Part shown: piece by piece, positions 1 to 10,612 of the stretch
How positions within the stretch are numbered: the first letter of the stretch is position 1
Layout of the letters: the number at the start of each line of letters is the position of its first letter
NCBI GenBank assembly: GCA_022539475.1
Contig: VCMS01000317.1
Coordinates: 46,022 to 109,083 of the forward strand
Length of the DNA: 63,062 nucleotides
Reading direction: 5' to 3'
From: Gracilaria domingensis
Lineage: Eukaryota > Rhodophyta > Florideophyceae > Gracilariales > Gracilariaceae
Notes under the pieces: model-generated
Told to the model about the DNA's origin: nothing
Database searches by the model: none
The model's input: the letters and a program-made list of their open reading frames with translations, nothing else
Made by a program: the position numbers and the translations under genes

Positions 1-872
1 CGATTAGGTCGTTAGAGAGCTGCGTCTTTTTGGCTCCGTATTGCAAGAATCAGCCAGAAGGAAGTGATTTTGCCTAAATCAAATTTTAAGCACGTTGCAG
101 AACAACGGCAAAGAAATCAATGCTGGCCACAGCGTACCAACCACGCCATCAGTACCCTTCGCACGACTCATAAACGATTGGTGCCGCTTGCGCATGTGCA
201 AGAGCGTTGGCAGACATAACACACTTGTTGAAACCTTCGCACAAGAAGACATTTTTCTCGAGAATGCTACATTACCGTTGGCCTTCCTGCCGAGCCGCAC
301 TATTCTTTCCTGAGAGCCCGCCTTCTGTGCAGTGCTCGTCCTGATACTTCCAGCGACTGCCCTTCAAACAACCTTCTGCAATGCACAATCAGTTGCCCCA
401 ATAGACAAATGACTTCGCGAACTCTGAAAAGGTTCGCAAAAGTATCGCGTACAAGCCCATAAAAGAAGAGATAACTTTGAACGAAAGGAGCCGGGATATC
501 ATAGACGAAAAGACGGTGCAAGCAGCCGGTGTTTCAAGCAGTGCACGATCTCTGCCGCCAAAAGGCAGTGCGCGGCCACGGTTTATCAAACCAGCGGCGG
601 ATAAAGAGCAGGGCTCGCAGGTATCTCATGAGAACTGTCAGCCGTTTGTGTACAAAGTTCATACCGTTACAGACGTGTATGAGGCTTCGTTCGTTCGTTT
701 TCACACATCTTTGATGCTCAAATGAAGTCGTCATGAGGAGGGAGTTAGGCTTCCTCGCAGCCTGCTTGTCTAAATAAACACGCGGAGATCGTAGAAACAC
801 GTTATTATGGTGAATGAAAGTTGTACAGCTGAGAAAAGGAATGAATAAAGATGGTTTGCGCAGCAATCATGC
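1..872. other. No gene recognised
   Basis: Only short open frames with no recognisable motif are present on either strand. This is the 3' flank of the coiled-coil pseudogene that ends at 873. Confidence 0.5.
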
Positions 873-3800
873 TCAAGTTGAATCGTTGTCCTCATCCGCT
901 TGCGTACTCTGCCTCTCTAGCTCCGTCCTGGTCGCCACTAGTTCGTCACGTTCGGCAGCCAAGTCATCGCGATCTGCAGTGATCGCGTCCACCTTAGATT
1001 CAGCCTCCTCAGTAAGCTCCTCGAGCTGTTGGGACAAAGATTTCTTCTCCTCCTGAAGAGTTTCAACGTCCTCCTCACAGTCTGAAAGCTTCTTTGAAAC
1101 ACTTGTAAGTTCATTAGCCACCGATTTTATCTCACTCTGCGTGCTCGAAAACGACTCACTCATTTGAGTGACCTTTTCAACATGACGAACCTCTGTACTA
1201 GCAGCCTCAGACTCCAGTTCCACAAGCCTCTGCCTTAAAAGCATTCAGCTCATGCGCTAGACCGTTGTTTACGCCCTGAACATTACGTACTTCGTCTGCA
1301 TTCCGAGTCGATTCAGATACTCTTTCTGATTCAAGGCTCAATAAGCTTTCCCTTCTCAATGATAACACCCTGCATAGAAATCCGGGTTTGTTCCCCATCT
1401 TGGACTGCTGATTCAGACGAACGCCACTCTGCATGCAGCTTCGCAACTTGACCAATAGATTTCTCCAGAGACTTCCGAAGTTCAGTGCCCTTCTCATTTG
1501 CAGTGAATAGTTCGCTTTCCAGACGCTTCGTATTTGACTCGGATTCTTGCCTCTGGAACTCAAGAGAGGATATCAGGTCAGTAAGTTCCGCACACTTGCT
1601 CGTCAACTCATCGCAGCGGCCAGAGGCCTCGTCAGCTTCTTTTCGTTGCTTCTCAATCTAAGCCGCCAGTTGTGACTTCTCTCCTTCCAACGTAGAAATT
1701 TGGGAGTGCGTTGTCGAAATCTCAGTGTTCAAAGCCCCGACGTTCTGCCCAGACTCTCCACCCCGCTTCACGAGAGTCTCCTTCTCACTCTAAGTCTTAG
1801 AAAGTCTCTGCTCGACACATGCCAGTTTCTATGCACTCTCCCGGAGCTGGAATGTGAGTGTGGCCATCTTCTGATCTGCGTCAATGCTTCTCGAGTGCAT
1901 ATCAGACGACTTCTGTTCACTTTGCGACATCTCGGTCTCCATTTATCCAATGGTTGCCTCATGCTCTTCTACAAGCACCTGTAGTGTTCGCGGGGTTTGG
2001 GCTTCAGTTCTAAGATTCTTGAGCTCGGTCTCTTGTTCCGCAACGGTAGCATTCCGATCTTCAAGGTCACGAGATAATTCGGTCGATCGTTCCATCAACT
2101 TTCTGCATTGTTCATGGGCCTCGTCAGCATCCTTCCTGGACGCTTTCAAGTCCTCTTCTAGTTTCTGAAGATGGATTTCCAATTCATGGCGCTCTTCCTC
2201 AACTGTTCGCAGGTTCTCCTCAGCTTCCTGGAATTCCTCCCGGAGACTTGAAACGTCTTCTCTAAGCTTTCCTTTCTCTGTTACAAGCCCTTCGATGCTC
2301 TTCTGCTTGTTCTCTATATCGGACTGGATCTTGTTCACTAATCCCTTGGATTCCTTGAGCTCTCGGCCCGATGCAGCGAGCTTCTGAGCCAAGGCCTCAA
2401 CCTCGACCTTGAAGTCCTCCGTCGCACTTTCAGCCAAGCGGGCCCTACGTTCAGCTTCCCTCGTGGACGCTTGCTGTTCAATCTGCCTACCGCTCATCTC
2501 CATGATTTCTTTTGTGAGTTCGTCTTCTGCGTGCTTCGTAGCAAGTTTCAAGTCAGCAATCTTTGAATTCGAACGTTCAAGACGCCATTGAGCATCCTCA
2601 ACGTCTTGCTGACTTGCCTCCACCTTGGTGGTCAAGCTCTTCCCCTCCCTCGTCTTCGCCGCCAACGAATTCTGTGCTTGTTCAAGCTGGATAGTGAGCT
2701 CACGTCTTTCTTTGCTCCATGAACATTTGGAATCAGCATATTCGGACCTTGGTTATTCAACTTTCTTCTCTAGCTGAGAGACTTCGTCGACTTTAGCAGA
2801 TTCTAGGCGCTCCTTCTCAGATTCATAGGCCCTCCGCTCGCGATTGAGCTGCTTTGATAGCTTCTCCAGCTCGCGCTTCATGTCCATGACTTTATCATCG
2901 GAAGTCTGCGACAGCTGCTGGGCAATATGCTTTCCTTTCTCCTCAGCTTCGAAGGCGGCCTTCTTTGCTTCTTCCAACTGATGTTCCAAAGCCATGACCC
3001 GGCTCGTGGCCTCATCAACACGCTGTTGGGCGGTTTCGGAGGATTTCTCAGCGGCCTTGACTTCCTCTGTGCGAAGGCAGAGCTGGCGATCAAGTTCGGA
3101 GACTCTAGCAGCGGCGTCACTACCTTCTCCCTTCGCGCTCTGCAAGCCTTTCTCCAGCGCCAGCACTTCTCGCTGAACGCGCGCATTTTGTTGTTGAAGC
3201 TTGTGCAGCTGTTCGTTAGCGTTGTTGAGCTCACCGAGTCTCTCCGACGCAACGGTTTCCACAAGTTCAAGTTGGGATGTCTTGTTGGAGAGCTTTAGTT
3301 GCTCCTGCCTGAGGGCGTCTTGCAAGTTTTGCACGTTCTTGGCGGCCTTCTTGGCGGACTTCTGAAAGCCGACACAGTCATTCAAGGCGTCTTTCAGTTT
3401 GGCGTCAATAGTGTGCAGCTGAGACTTGAGTTCAGTAATCTCGCGACTCTTGCGCAACATGGCGCTTTCAGCGGCCTTCTCTCGCTGCATGAGCTCCTTT
3501 ACACTCTTCTGATCGCCATTTTCGAGCTCCTTATTGAGCTTGGCAATCTGGGAGGTCTTTGTGGACAGTTTGGATTTGATATCAGCGAGCGAGTTCTGCA
3601 GGGAGCGCACGGCATTGGCCGACACATCGGCGCGCTGCTTCTCCTTCTCCAACGCGGCTTTTGCATCCTCCAGCTGCTCCTTGAGCTTGTCGGAGAGCTC
3701 GCGCAGGCGGTCGGGCTCCTCCGCAGCGGTACTCAGCGAGCGGACCTGCTCCTTGAGCGCCTCGCGCTCCGTGGCCATCTGCTGAAAGGCTCGCTTGAAA

Positions 3801-4081
3801 GAATTCGACACGTCGGTGGACATGGAACCGCCGTCCTGCCACGGGGACGGGTGCGAAACGGGGCTGTAGGTGTCGTGCAATTCGGACGAGGCCGAGAGTG
3901 AGCGACGGCGCTGCTTTTCGGGCGACTCATCGGGCTCGTCCGTGGCGTTCGACAGGGTGGAAGACGTGGAGAGCTGCTCGTTCGACGGCAGCTTCCTGCG
4001 GGTGAGCTTCTTGGTGGACCCGGCGCGCTCGTGGCGGTGGCGCCGGAACGAGCGCAGCAAGCCAGAGGCGCCCGTGGACAT
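873..4081 (-). pseudogene. Long coiled-coil protein gene, broken
   Basis: The product would be a coiled-coil protein of about 1,070 residues, of the golgin/SMC-arm/myosin-rod type; the family is not identifiable because heptad-rich helices look alike. I take ATG at 4081-4079 as the start, because the longer frame above it only translates the CA microsatellite. Residues 1-90 are basic and Ser-rich (possibly disordered or membrane/DNA-contacting), and the rest is almost continuous Glu/Lys/Gln/Leu heptads. One reading frame runs from 4081 to about 1345, interrupted by TAA at 2755-2753 and 1945-1943 and TAG at 1831-1829, 1792-1790 and 1660-1658. All five sit where Gln would fit. The frame then shifts near 1345 and again near 1245, and ends at TGA just before 873. 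Short introns at the two shifts cannot be excluded, but the nonsense codons argue for a pseudogene. Transcript data would decide. Confidence 0.7.
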
Positions 4082-4440
4082 GGCGGTGCGTCTCACTCGC
4101 ACACTCACACACACACACACACTCGGGAGGACGGGGGAGGGTGGGCGGGCGGAGCGCGAGCGATGCAGCCGTGCGGCGGCTCGCCTTTACCAGCGCGGCG
4201 CCCGCGCCACGTGCGGATCAAAAGCGCTGACGACGCAGCCAATGGCGCGCACGCGTGGCGCGCTGTAAGCGAGGCGCTGCGCGCGGCGACCGCTCAGCGC
4301 GCCGCGCGCGCCGGCGCGCTCCCACGCGCGTAACGGGCCGCGCGCGCGCCGCGCTGAACCGCGCGCGCAGCCGTTCATCCGCCCGACGCCGGTTGGTTCC
4401 ACCCTCTTTGCTGGCTGCCGCCTGCCGCCGTGCGCGCTAA
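4082..4440 (-). promoter_or_regulatory. GC-rich, CpG-dense 5' region of the coiled-coil gene
   Basis: This stretch is dominated by CGCG and GCGC runs, unlike the roughly even composition on both sides. It lies directly upstream of the coiled-coil start codon and looks like a CpG-island-type promoter. The promoter role is inferred from position and composition; no TATA box is obvious. Confidence 0.4.
4100..4124. repeat. CA/GT microsatellite
   Basis: A run of alternating C and A with one T interruption lies about 20 bp upstream of the coiled-coil start codon, so it would fall in the 5' UTR. Confidence 0.85.
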
Positions 4441-7400
4441 GGATACCCCTGGTATCTATCCCCGACGCATCTCTCGCACCGTTTGGTTTGTTTACAAGTT
4501 ACGTTGATTGGAAAAGAAGGTGCCACCGCGTGCCGTGGCTCGAAGCCTTTTGCCTCGTCCGCAACCTTGCGTATCCATTTTGCCTTGCGTGATTGATACA
4601 TATCTCCCGCAGATGCCCAACCCCCTACCGAGGATAGGATGATTCTCTATATAGTTTCTCCACAGAATCTCATCCGCACCCAGCTCTGGAGCTGACCCAC
4701 CACGCCAGACAAAACACGACATGATACGACGAATGATAACTAACAGTAAAGCGTTTTACATGTGGTATTCTTCCAGTGGAAAATTCTAACTTCTTCATGA
4801 CAACAAACTTTTGCTTCCCCTCACGTCGTTCGTCACGTCCTTCCACTCATCAGTTTACTATAAACTGGCTCATGCAGCAAGCAGTTCTAGCCCTATGATA
4901 CCATTATCCATCACACCACCCAGACAATCACCACTATACTCTCGCGACACGCCGCTCCATTCGCAACAAGACGTCCCCGCCCTCTGTGAACAGTGTGCGC
5001 GTCTTGCAATCATCGCAAACACATTCCGCATTTGCGGTGGACCAAAACACAGGACTAGCCATAATTCGACTAGCTGAACATAGCAGTCCTACTCCGAAGA
5101 AAGCCATTGCCAACGTGTGCAAAAGACGCTCGGCTTCATCCTCAGCATCACTCGTCCACTCACAGAGTCTGTTTCAGGTTTGCTTGAAAGCACGCGCAGA
5201 TCATCTTCGAAGGCGCAATGTCTAGAAGAACCGCACACTGCGGGGCCCAGAGGGCAAATCGACCCCTCATCGAAAGATTCCTCACCCCATCCCCAGAACG
5301 TCATTTCTTGTCCCGCAAAAGTCTCAAAAATCGCTCCGTGTTTGACGATCATCACTAATTAGCATCTGTTTCATTCGTTAAACAAACCGACATCACGCAT
5401 GATACGTAACTTCAAAACATGGCTTTCTTGAAGTAAGCGAAGATTTAACAGCGACAGTATTTGTCGGTATGTGTAGTTGAGCTCCTGATCCCTCCAAATA
5501 ATGCACTCCAACGGATGAAGCCGTCAAACTTAGCGTGAGCTTCAATAGTTCAAAACGTCCTGACGGCCGTCGATTGCATTGGGCTTTCTCTTCTTAGCGG
5601 GCCCGTAGTACAAATCATAATATGCTTTCATGCTGTCTTCCTTTGCGGCATAACTCTGCGCTATACACTGACCAAGACTTCTCTTTTCTGCGGGCTTTCT
5701 TCGAAGGTAATGGAACCGAAGTGTACGCCTTTTCCTGGGCTTGTAGTATGTTGAGCAGAAAGCCGCCCGACTCTCCTTATCCTTTTCGAAACCCTATGAA
5801 CCTAAGTCTGGACCTGATGCTGTACGACGGAAGGATATCTATTGACTTTTCACCCGCGATTTCAACGAGCTCAAGTCAGTCTAGAAGTTAGTATCATTTC
5901 CAAGAGGGGTTAGTATGGAATGCAAGCAAATGCACTTGGCGGATGAGCGTGGCAATGATGTAACACCAAATGCAGAAGAGTGCGTCTTGATACACGAACA
6001 ATTGCGGAGAGGTCATGCTACGGTTGCGTGTCCGCACCATTTAAGTCTTAGCGCTCAGCGCATTGCGTGGCGTGCGTTAGTGCATAAGAGCGGGAGAGGT
6101 TTGCGGAACCCAGAGGCCTATAAAAAGTGCTGGATGCGCGGTGTGGGCTTGGAAGAACCTCAAGCACAAGCACCCACCGACTAGACTGAACTCAGACAGA
6201 CATCAGTAAAACGTGCTTCACTTGCCTGTAACTCTGTCCACCGCTTTAATAGTTGTCCTACCGAAGGTAGTTAGTTCAGACAGCTTCCGTTTTCGTCCAA
6301 CGGTTTTCCAGCGACGACAAGTTTGGTGATATGTGCAACGTTTCTCTTCGAAAGGTTTAGAATGCTGCTTGCCATAGATTACCGAAGTTTCTCCCTCATC
6401 TTCGGTATTTTCATCCACGACCATCATACAGTCGTCTTCGAGGACTTTCTCAATGTCTGCTGGAAAAGCAGCTTCCTGTTGCAGGTTGCCCAGAGAACGA
6501 CCAGTGCTCGTTCTGAGACCGCAAGCAAAACTCTGTCAATTCTTCCACAAGAGCTTCAAGCAGCCCTCTTTCCACTGCTCTTAAAACATCCGGCAATCCT
6601 TTGATCGCGTCCAAGATCATCTTCGTAATAACCTTTCCAAGCGGTGACTCACCTTTGGTCACTTCCTTCAACAAAGATATCATCATTTCTGCTTCTGAAA
6701 CGCAGTCTTGCACTCTTTTGGACATCTCTGCGGCAAAGGACGAAACGTTGCGAGTCATCTCCATCTTGATCGCCAAACGCTTAGTTTCGGTGGACAGCTT
6801 TTGTTAAGGTTCCCGGCAAGAGAAGTATTGAGGGTACTGGGACACGGAAGAGCGAGTTTAAGTACTATGATCGCGGCGAAAGCCATCCGGAGATATGTCT
6901 TCGAGACATAATCAATGTACACACGGCACGTCTCCTTTAGCTTCTAATTAGTAATCGTAAGCTTCCCCGCATTCACCGTTGCCAAATAAATTTCACAATC
7001 CCCATACAAGTCATTAAGGGTTAGTTGACGTGAACAGTAGCTGTACAGGGTCGGAGTCCGGGCAGAACTATCCTGTACAGACCATGAACTTCTGCGATGG
7101 CTGAGTTCCAATTTGACACTCTAACCTTGCAAGTAGTCGAAAAGGTATATCTTGAATCAAAACTTTGTCTGAGCGAAGATTACTTCGTCGGCAGCACGTG
7201 TCGCACGCAATGAAAGAAACTGCTCCATGTGGTAGACAATGTCTCTATTTAGACATCAGTTCCGAAGCGCTTGTGCTTTCTTTAAAGTAACAGACCGTTC
7301 CCACGCCCAGGGTTCGTCACTGAATGAAATCACTTCCTTCTGGAGCATAAAACAGCTTAATCCATTGTGGACGTCATATCTCTTACATACCACTCAGAGT

Positions 7401-8324
7401 AAAGCGAATATTTTTCCTAAACCCGAAGAATAGGTTTAGGTGTACCTTAGAAAAAGTACAAGTTTGGTCACCCTTATATCCACTCAGCAATTTGCAAGTT
7501 GGTGGCTTCGATATGAAGGTGGTCCAGATTGTAAGAGCAGACAAAGCGCTAGCGGCGCTACAGGGTAAGAGAAATGTTTAGGTGATCATAGGAGGCTGTC
7601 GTGAGCGCGTTTGAGTGTCACTAAACATATTTGCCTTGGTGCTGCCGTAACCCGCAGCGCACGTGGGAACGGCATTCGTAGCTGTTCATTTTCCCACCAC
7701 TCGAGCCCGTTCATTTCCGGATGCCCTGTGTTCACTGCCATGGGTCGTATTCCACTCTCTGTACGATTACTACCCCCGTTTCATGCTCTAGCAAGTACAC
7801 GAGCTAAAGTCCGGTGGGTCACACAGCAACTCAAACTAATCTGTACTCCTTCCAATAATTTTGGATACAAAAGTTCCGTTCACCATCGTGATCAACTTCA
7901 ATGAAATTTCTATATCGAAGTTATACACTTAGGTGCTTTTGTGATTCCTTTCAAGCTTAAGAGGGACAAATGGAGTGAACTGCAGAGCTTTGATGCAATC
8001 TATTGCGAGTCTACAGGGCCGCACTGTGCAGTTCGACCTGAAGTAGTTAGCTTTTCGCGAATTTCGCCCCGTTGACGACGTCATATGTGAGAAAAGCGTT
8101 AATGAGAAAACCAATATTGACCGTGCCCTCAAATCAGTATCTGGAGTCCGTTTGTGTAGATAGGGATAGAATAAATCGCACTTGGCCAGATTCGTCATGA
8201 ACGAAAAAGTTATATGAAGAAAGACAACGTTCGGTACATTGCCAATCCATGTATGTATGTATTGCGCAGCAGTTCAGATCCGCAGACTACTTCCGCCCGT
8301 AAAAATCGTCATATGCGGTGATCA
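4441..8324. other. 3.9 kb without a convincing gene
   Basis: Only short open frames occur here, none with a recognised domain, except the weak candidate at 6450-6764. A small hairpin lies at about 7042-7082, with 9-bp arms CTGTACAGG and CCTGTACAG. A TATA-like TATAAAAA at about 6120 is not followed by a credible long frame. Confidence 0.4.
6450..6764 (-). CDS. Possible small helical protein, unknown
   Basis: This is a 104-codon open frame from ATG at 6764 with amphipathic-helix character in the middle (runs of Leu, Val, Glu and Lys) and no Cys-rich or signal sequence. The frame is open a few codons upstream before a TAA, so it could also be the last exon of a spliced gene. I recognise no family. 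It is listed because it is the only frame between 4.4 and 8.3 kb with protein-like composition, and it may be chance. Confidence 0.2.
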   Translation of the reverse strand: MEMTRNVSSFAAEMSKRVQDCVSEAEMMISLLKEVTKGESPLGKVITKMILDAIKGLPDVLRAVERGLLEALVEELTEFCLRSQNEHWSFSGQPATGSCFSSRH

Positions 8325-9845
8325 TCATTCGGCATGCCTGTAAACATGAAAGTTCACGGGCCGATGCCCCTCCATTGCCATAACAAACGGCAAGAGCGGG
8401 TGAAAAAGAAACATTCGTCGTCGGAGACCAACGTCCTCATTTTCCGTCACACCTCTCTCTCCTTCCGCTTCCCCATCCAGCAAACTAAACTCGATCGCCA
8501 ACTTGAATCTCAATTCGCCTGTTTCAGCGCTCATAAACTTAACACTGCCTAAATCCTTGGCAGGAGCAAATCGCGGAGCAGTCAGGACATTGCTTCTCTC
8601 CGGATTATACGATAACAATGAGCGGCCCAGATAAAGCGATACCATCCGCACCTGTCTGGACACAGGAATACGCGATAACTCCAGCCTGGTCCTTCTTACT
8701 CTGTCAGAAGTGCCTCGTCGATTTGCGGAGTCCGTCCACGACCGCTCTACTCTTTCGTTCGTGCCATTCCTACGAGGAGCGCTTCCTTCATTAGCGCGAG
8801 GCCTCTCCCTGCCGTCCTGTTCGTCCAGCCCACTGTTTCGCAGAGGCGGTAATGATGCCGCCTCCATTTCATCGCCTACAAAATCCTCTCTGTACATGTG
8901 AAACGTTCGCAAAAGTTGGATAGATCTGTTTTGAAACAAGTTTATAATGCGGGTGATGGACATGCAGTAGACGACAAAGAAACAGGTCTCTCTCGCCAGC
9001 ACATTCTGCTGCTGAGTACCATGTTCACTACCATTGAATGATCCCAAACGAATCAAGAGATGACCATCATCCAAAACCTGTGCTTTTCGCATCACCAGAA
9101 GGCTGTACTGTCCGATTTGGCGATAAAATAGTGACGCATTACCCTCAGAATTCATGCGTCTATACACATATACCAGCAACCTTCTCATGAGCCCGACGTC
9201 AAACGTATCCTTGAGCATTCCATTACCCAAGCCAGTCTCCTTTGGTTCATTGTGCTCGGGTTGATTTTTGTCGTCATCCTCGGCATCTGGCGCAGGAGCA
9301 GGCACCGGGTCCGGTACGTTTCGATCACGCTCGCTGTTCTGCGACTGGTTTGAAAGTGAGGGTTGCTGCGATACAGAATGGGTCCTTTGTTGGCGCTGAG
9401 CCACATATGAATTTTGTGCCTCTCGCGCACGCGCAATGACCTGATAGTCATCTCTGTCGCACATGGCACCAATGCATCGCTCCTCGGTAAACTTTCCCAG
9501 CGTCTCCTGTATCTTGACGATATGCAAGAGCTGATGTCTCATGGACAGAATACAAAGCATGTCGCCATAAAAATGGACGCCTTCATGTGAGGCAAACCTG
9601 ACGTAATCATCCAAAAGTACAAAACGATCGGTAACGACACCAGTGCTAACCTCGAGCAGATAAAAAGTGATGGTCATGGACGGAAGGGTTGAAATGGCCG
9701 GTAGCGGATTCGTTTGCGGGGGAGGGTGAAGCGGTTGATCGTGAGTTTGATAGGAAGCAAGTATGAAGTACCCGCCCCTGGCGGTAGTTATTGAAACGTC
9801 TCTTGCAATATGGGCGGTGGGCGCGACTATGGACTTTGTATACAT
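8325..9845 (-). CDS. DET1: DET1-like protein, N-terminally short
   Basis: DET1 with DDB1 and COP10-type partners forms a nuclear substrate adaptor for CUL4 ubiquitin ligases; in plants it represses light responses. The 506-residue frame resembles the middle and end of DET1: an early beta-rich block around residues 75-135 (ending in the HFYGDMLCILSMRHQLLHIV-type strand), a DDY segment near 150, a charged low-complexity insert at about 165-230, then the block around FDVGLMRRLLVYVYRR and FYRQIGQYSLLVMRKAQ, a FFVVY strand, and the hallmark C-terminus with LFHPLLPFV followed by NFHVYRH just before the stop. Known DET1 proteins are about 540 residues without such an insert, so about 100-150 N-terminal residues appear to be absent. 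An upstream exon is possible (an acceptor-like TTGCACAG lies just before the ATG), but no matching sequence was found before the Gag ORF at 10.6 kb. Other frames here are shadows. Confidence 0.72.
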   Translation of the reverse strand: MYTKSIVAPTAHIARDVSITTARGGYFILASYQTHDQPLHPPPQTNPLPAISTLPSMTITFYLLEVSTGVVTDRFVLLDDYVRFASHEGVHFYGDMLCILSMRHQLLHIVKIQETLGKFTEERCIGAMCDRDDYQVIARAREAQNSYVAQRQQRTHSVSQQPSLSNQSQNSERDRNVPDPVPAPAPDAEDDDKNQPEHNEPKETGLGNGMLKDTFDVGLMRRLLVYVYRRMNSEGNASLFYRQIGQYSLLVMRKAQVLDDGHLLIRLGSFNGSEHGTQQQNVLARETCFFVVYCMSITRIINLFQNRSIQLLRTFHMYREDFVGDEMEAASLPPLRNSGLDEQDGRERPRANEGSAPRRNGTNERVERSWTDSANRRGTSDRVRRTRLELSRIPVSRQVRMVSLYLGRSLLSYNPERSNVLTAPRFAPAKDLGSVKFMSAETGELRFKLAIEFSLLDGEAEGERGVTENEDVGLRRRMFLFHPLLPFVMAMEGHRPVNFHVYRHAE

Positions 9846-10612
9846 ATGGGTGAAAAACTGTGCAAAGTGGCAGGTATAGGACGGATGGTGTGCATGTGAA
9901 GCGGAGTGCGGCTATTCTGAAACGGACGCGAAGAGAGGAACAGGTAAGAATAACAGGAGAGAAGCGGCCCGACTAGACTGTGACAGCAACTGCAGCTCGG
10001 CGCCGACAGCGAGCTGGGGAATCCGGTCGAACTGGAGGGGCGGGGAAGGCGGCGGAAAGGCAGAAATTTCCTACAAGTGAGAGAATGGAGCAGCGCCGGT
10101 CGATTCGATCTTTCGTTGGCCGGTCTCAAACCGGAAAGACGATGGACTGCTGGGATCCAGCGTAATGAGACAGTTGCCGCACCCGGTGAAGCGCCGAAAA
10201 CAGAGGTTGTGGAAGGCCTGCACAGGGATGAAGATGTCGTGCGGTTTCTTCATAGGGCTGGTACTACCACTGGTACTCAGCGCTGGTATCTACCAGCCTG
10301 GTAGATACCAGCGCGGAGTATGCTGCGCGACTTGATTTGAGGCGTAACAGCTCGACGACATTTTTTAAGAATGATCGGTGAATCACCGAGATTACCAGAA
10401 GATGAAAATTAGACGGAAATGACTTTGGCAGAATGAAGCGGCTATCATAAGGCTGCTCTCTGGCCTCTTGGAATCCGTTGATCTCGATGCGGACATTTTC
10501 CGACCCAATGAGTTAATTTCAAAAAATCAGTCTGGGCCGCGTGGCCATCTTGCGTACATGATTCGGCACCTCGAGTAATTATTTGACCATTATTTGGCAC
10601 TCTACAGTACAT
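9846..10612. other. Spacer between DET1-like gene and Gag remnant
   Basis: No gene is supported. It contains the perfect palindrome at 10280-10314. If DET1 has upstream exons they should lie here, but no DET1-like peptide could be read. Confidence 0.4.
10280..10314. repeat. Perfect 17-bp-arm palindrome
   Basis: The two 17-bp arms (first arm GCGCTGGTATCTACCAG) are exact reverse complements separated by a single C. It lies in non-coding DNA between two minus-strand genes. Confidence 0.9.

Noticed and set aside
3299..3901. 200-residue plus-strand Leu/Gly-rich frame
   Set aside because: Shadow of the minus-strand coiled coil.
873..4081. Reassigned stop codons (TAA/TAG read as Gln)
   Set aside because: Intact genes in the window end in TAG and TAA (for example 59146, 29286, 33137 and 14806), so the standard code is in use; a decayed gene explains the stops.
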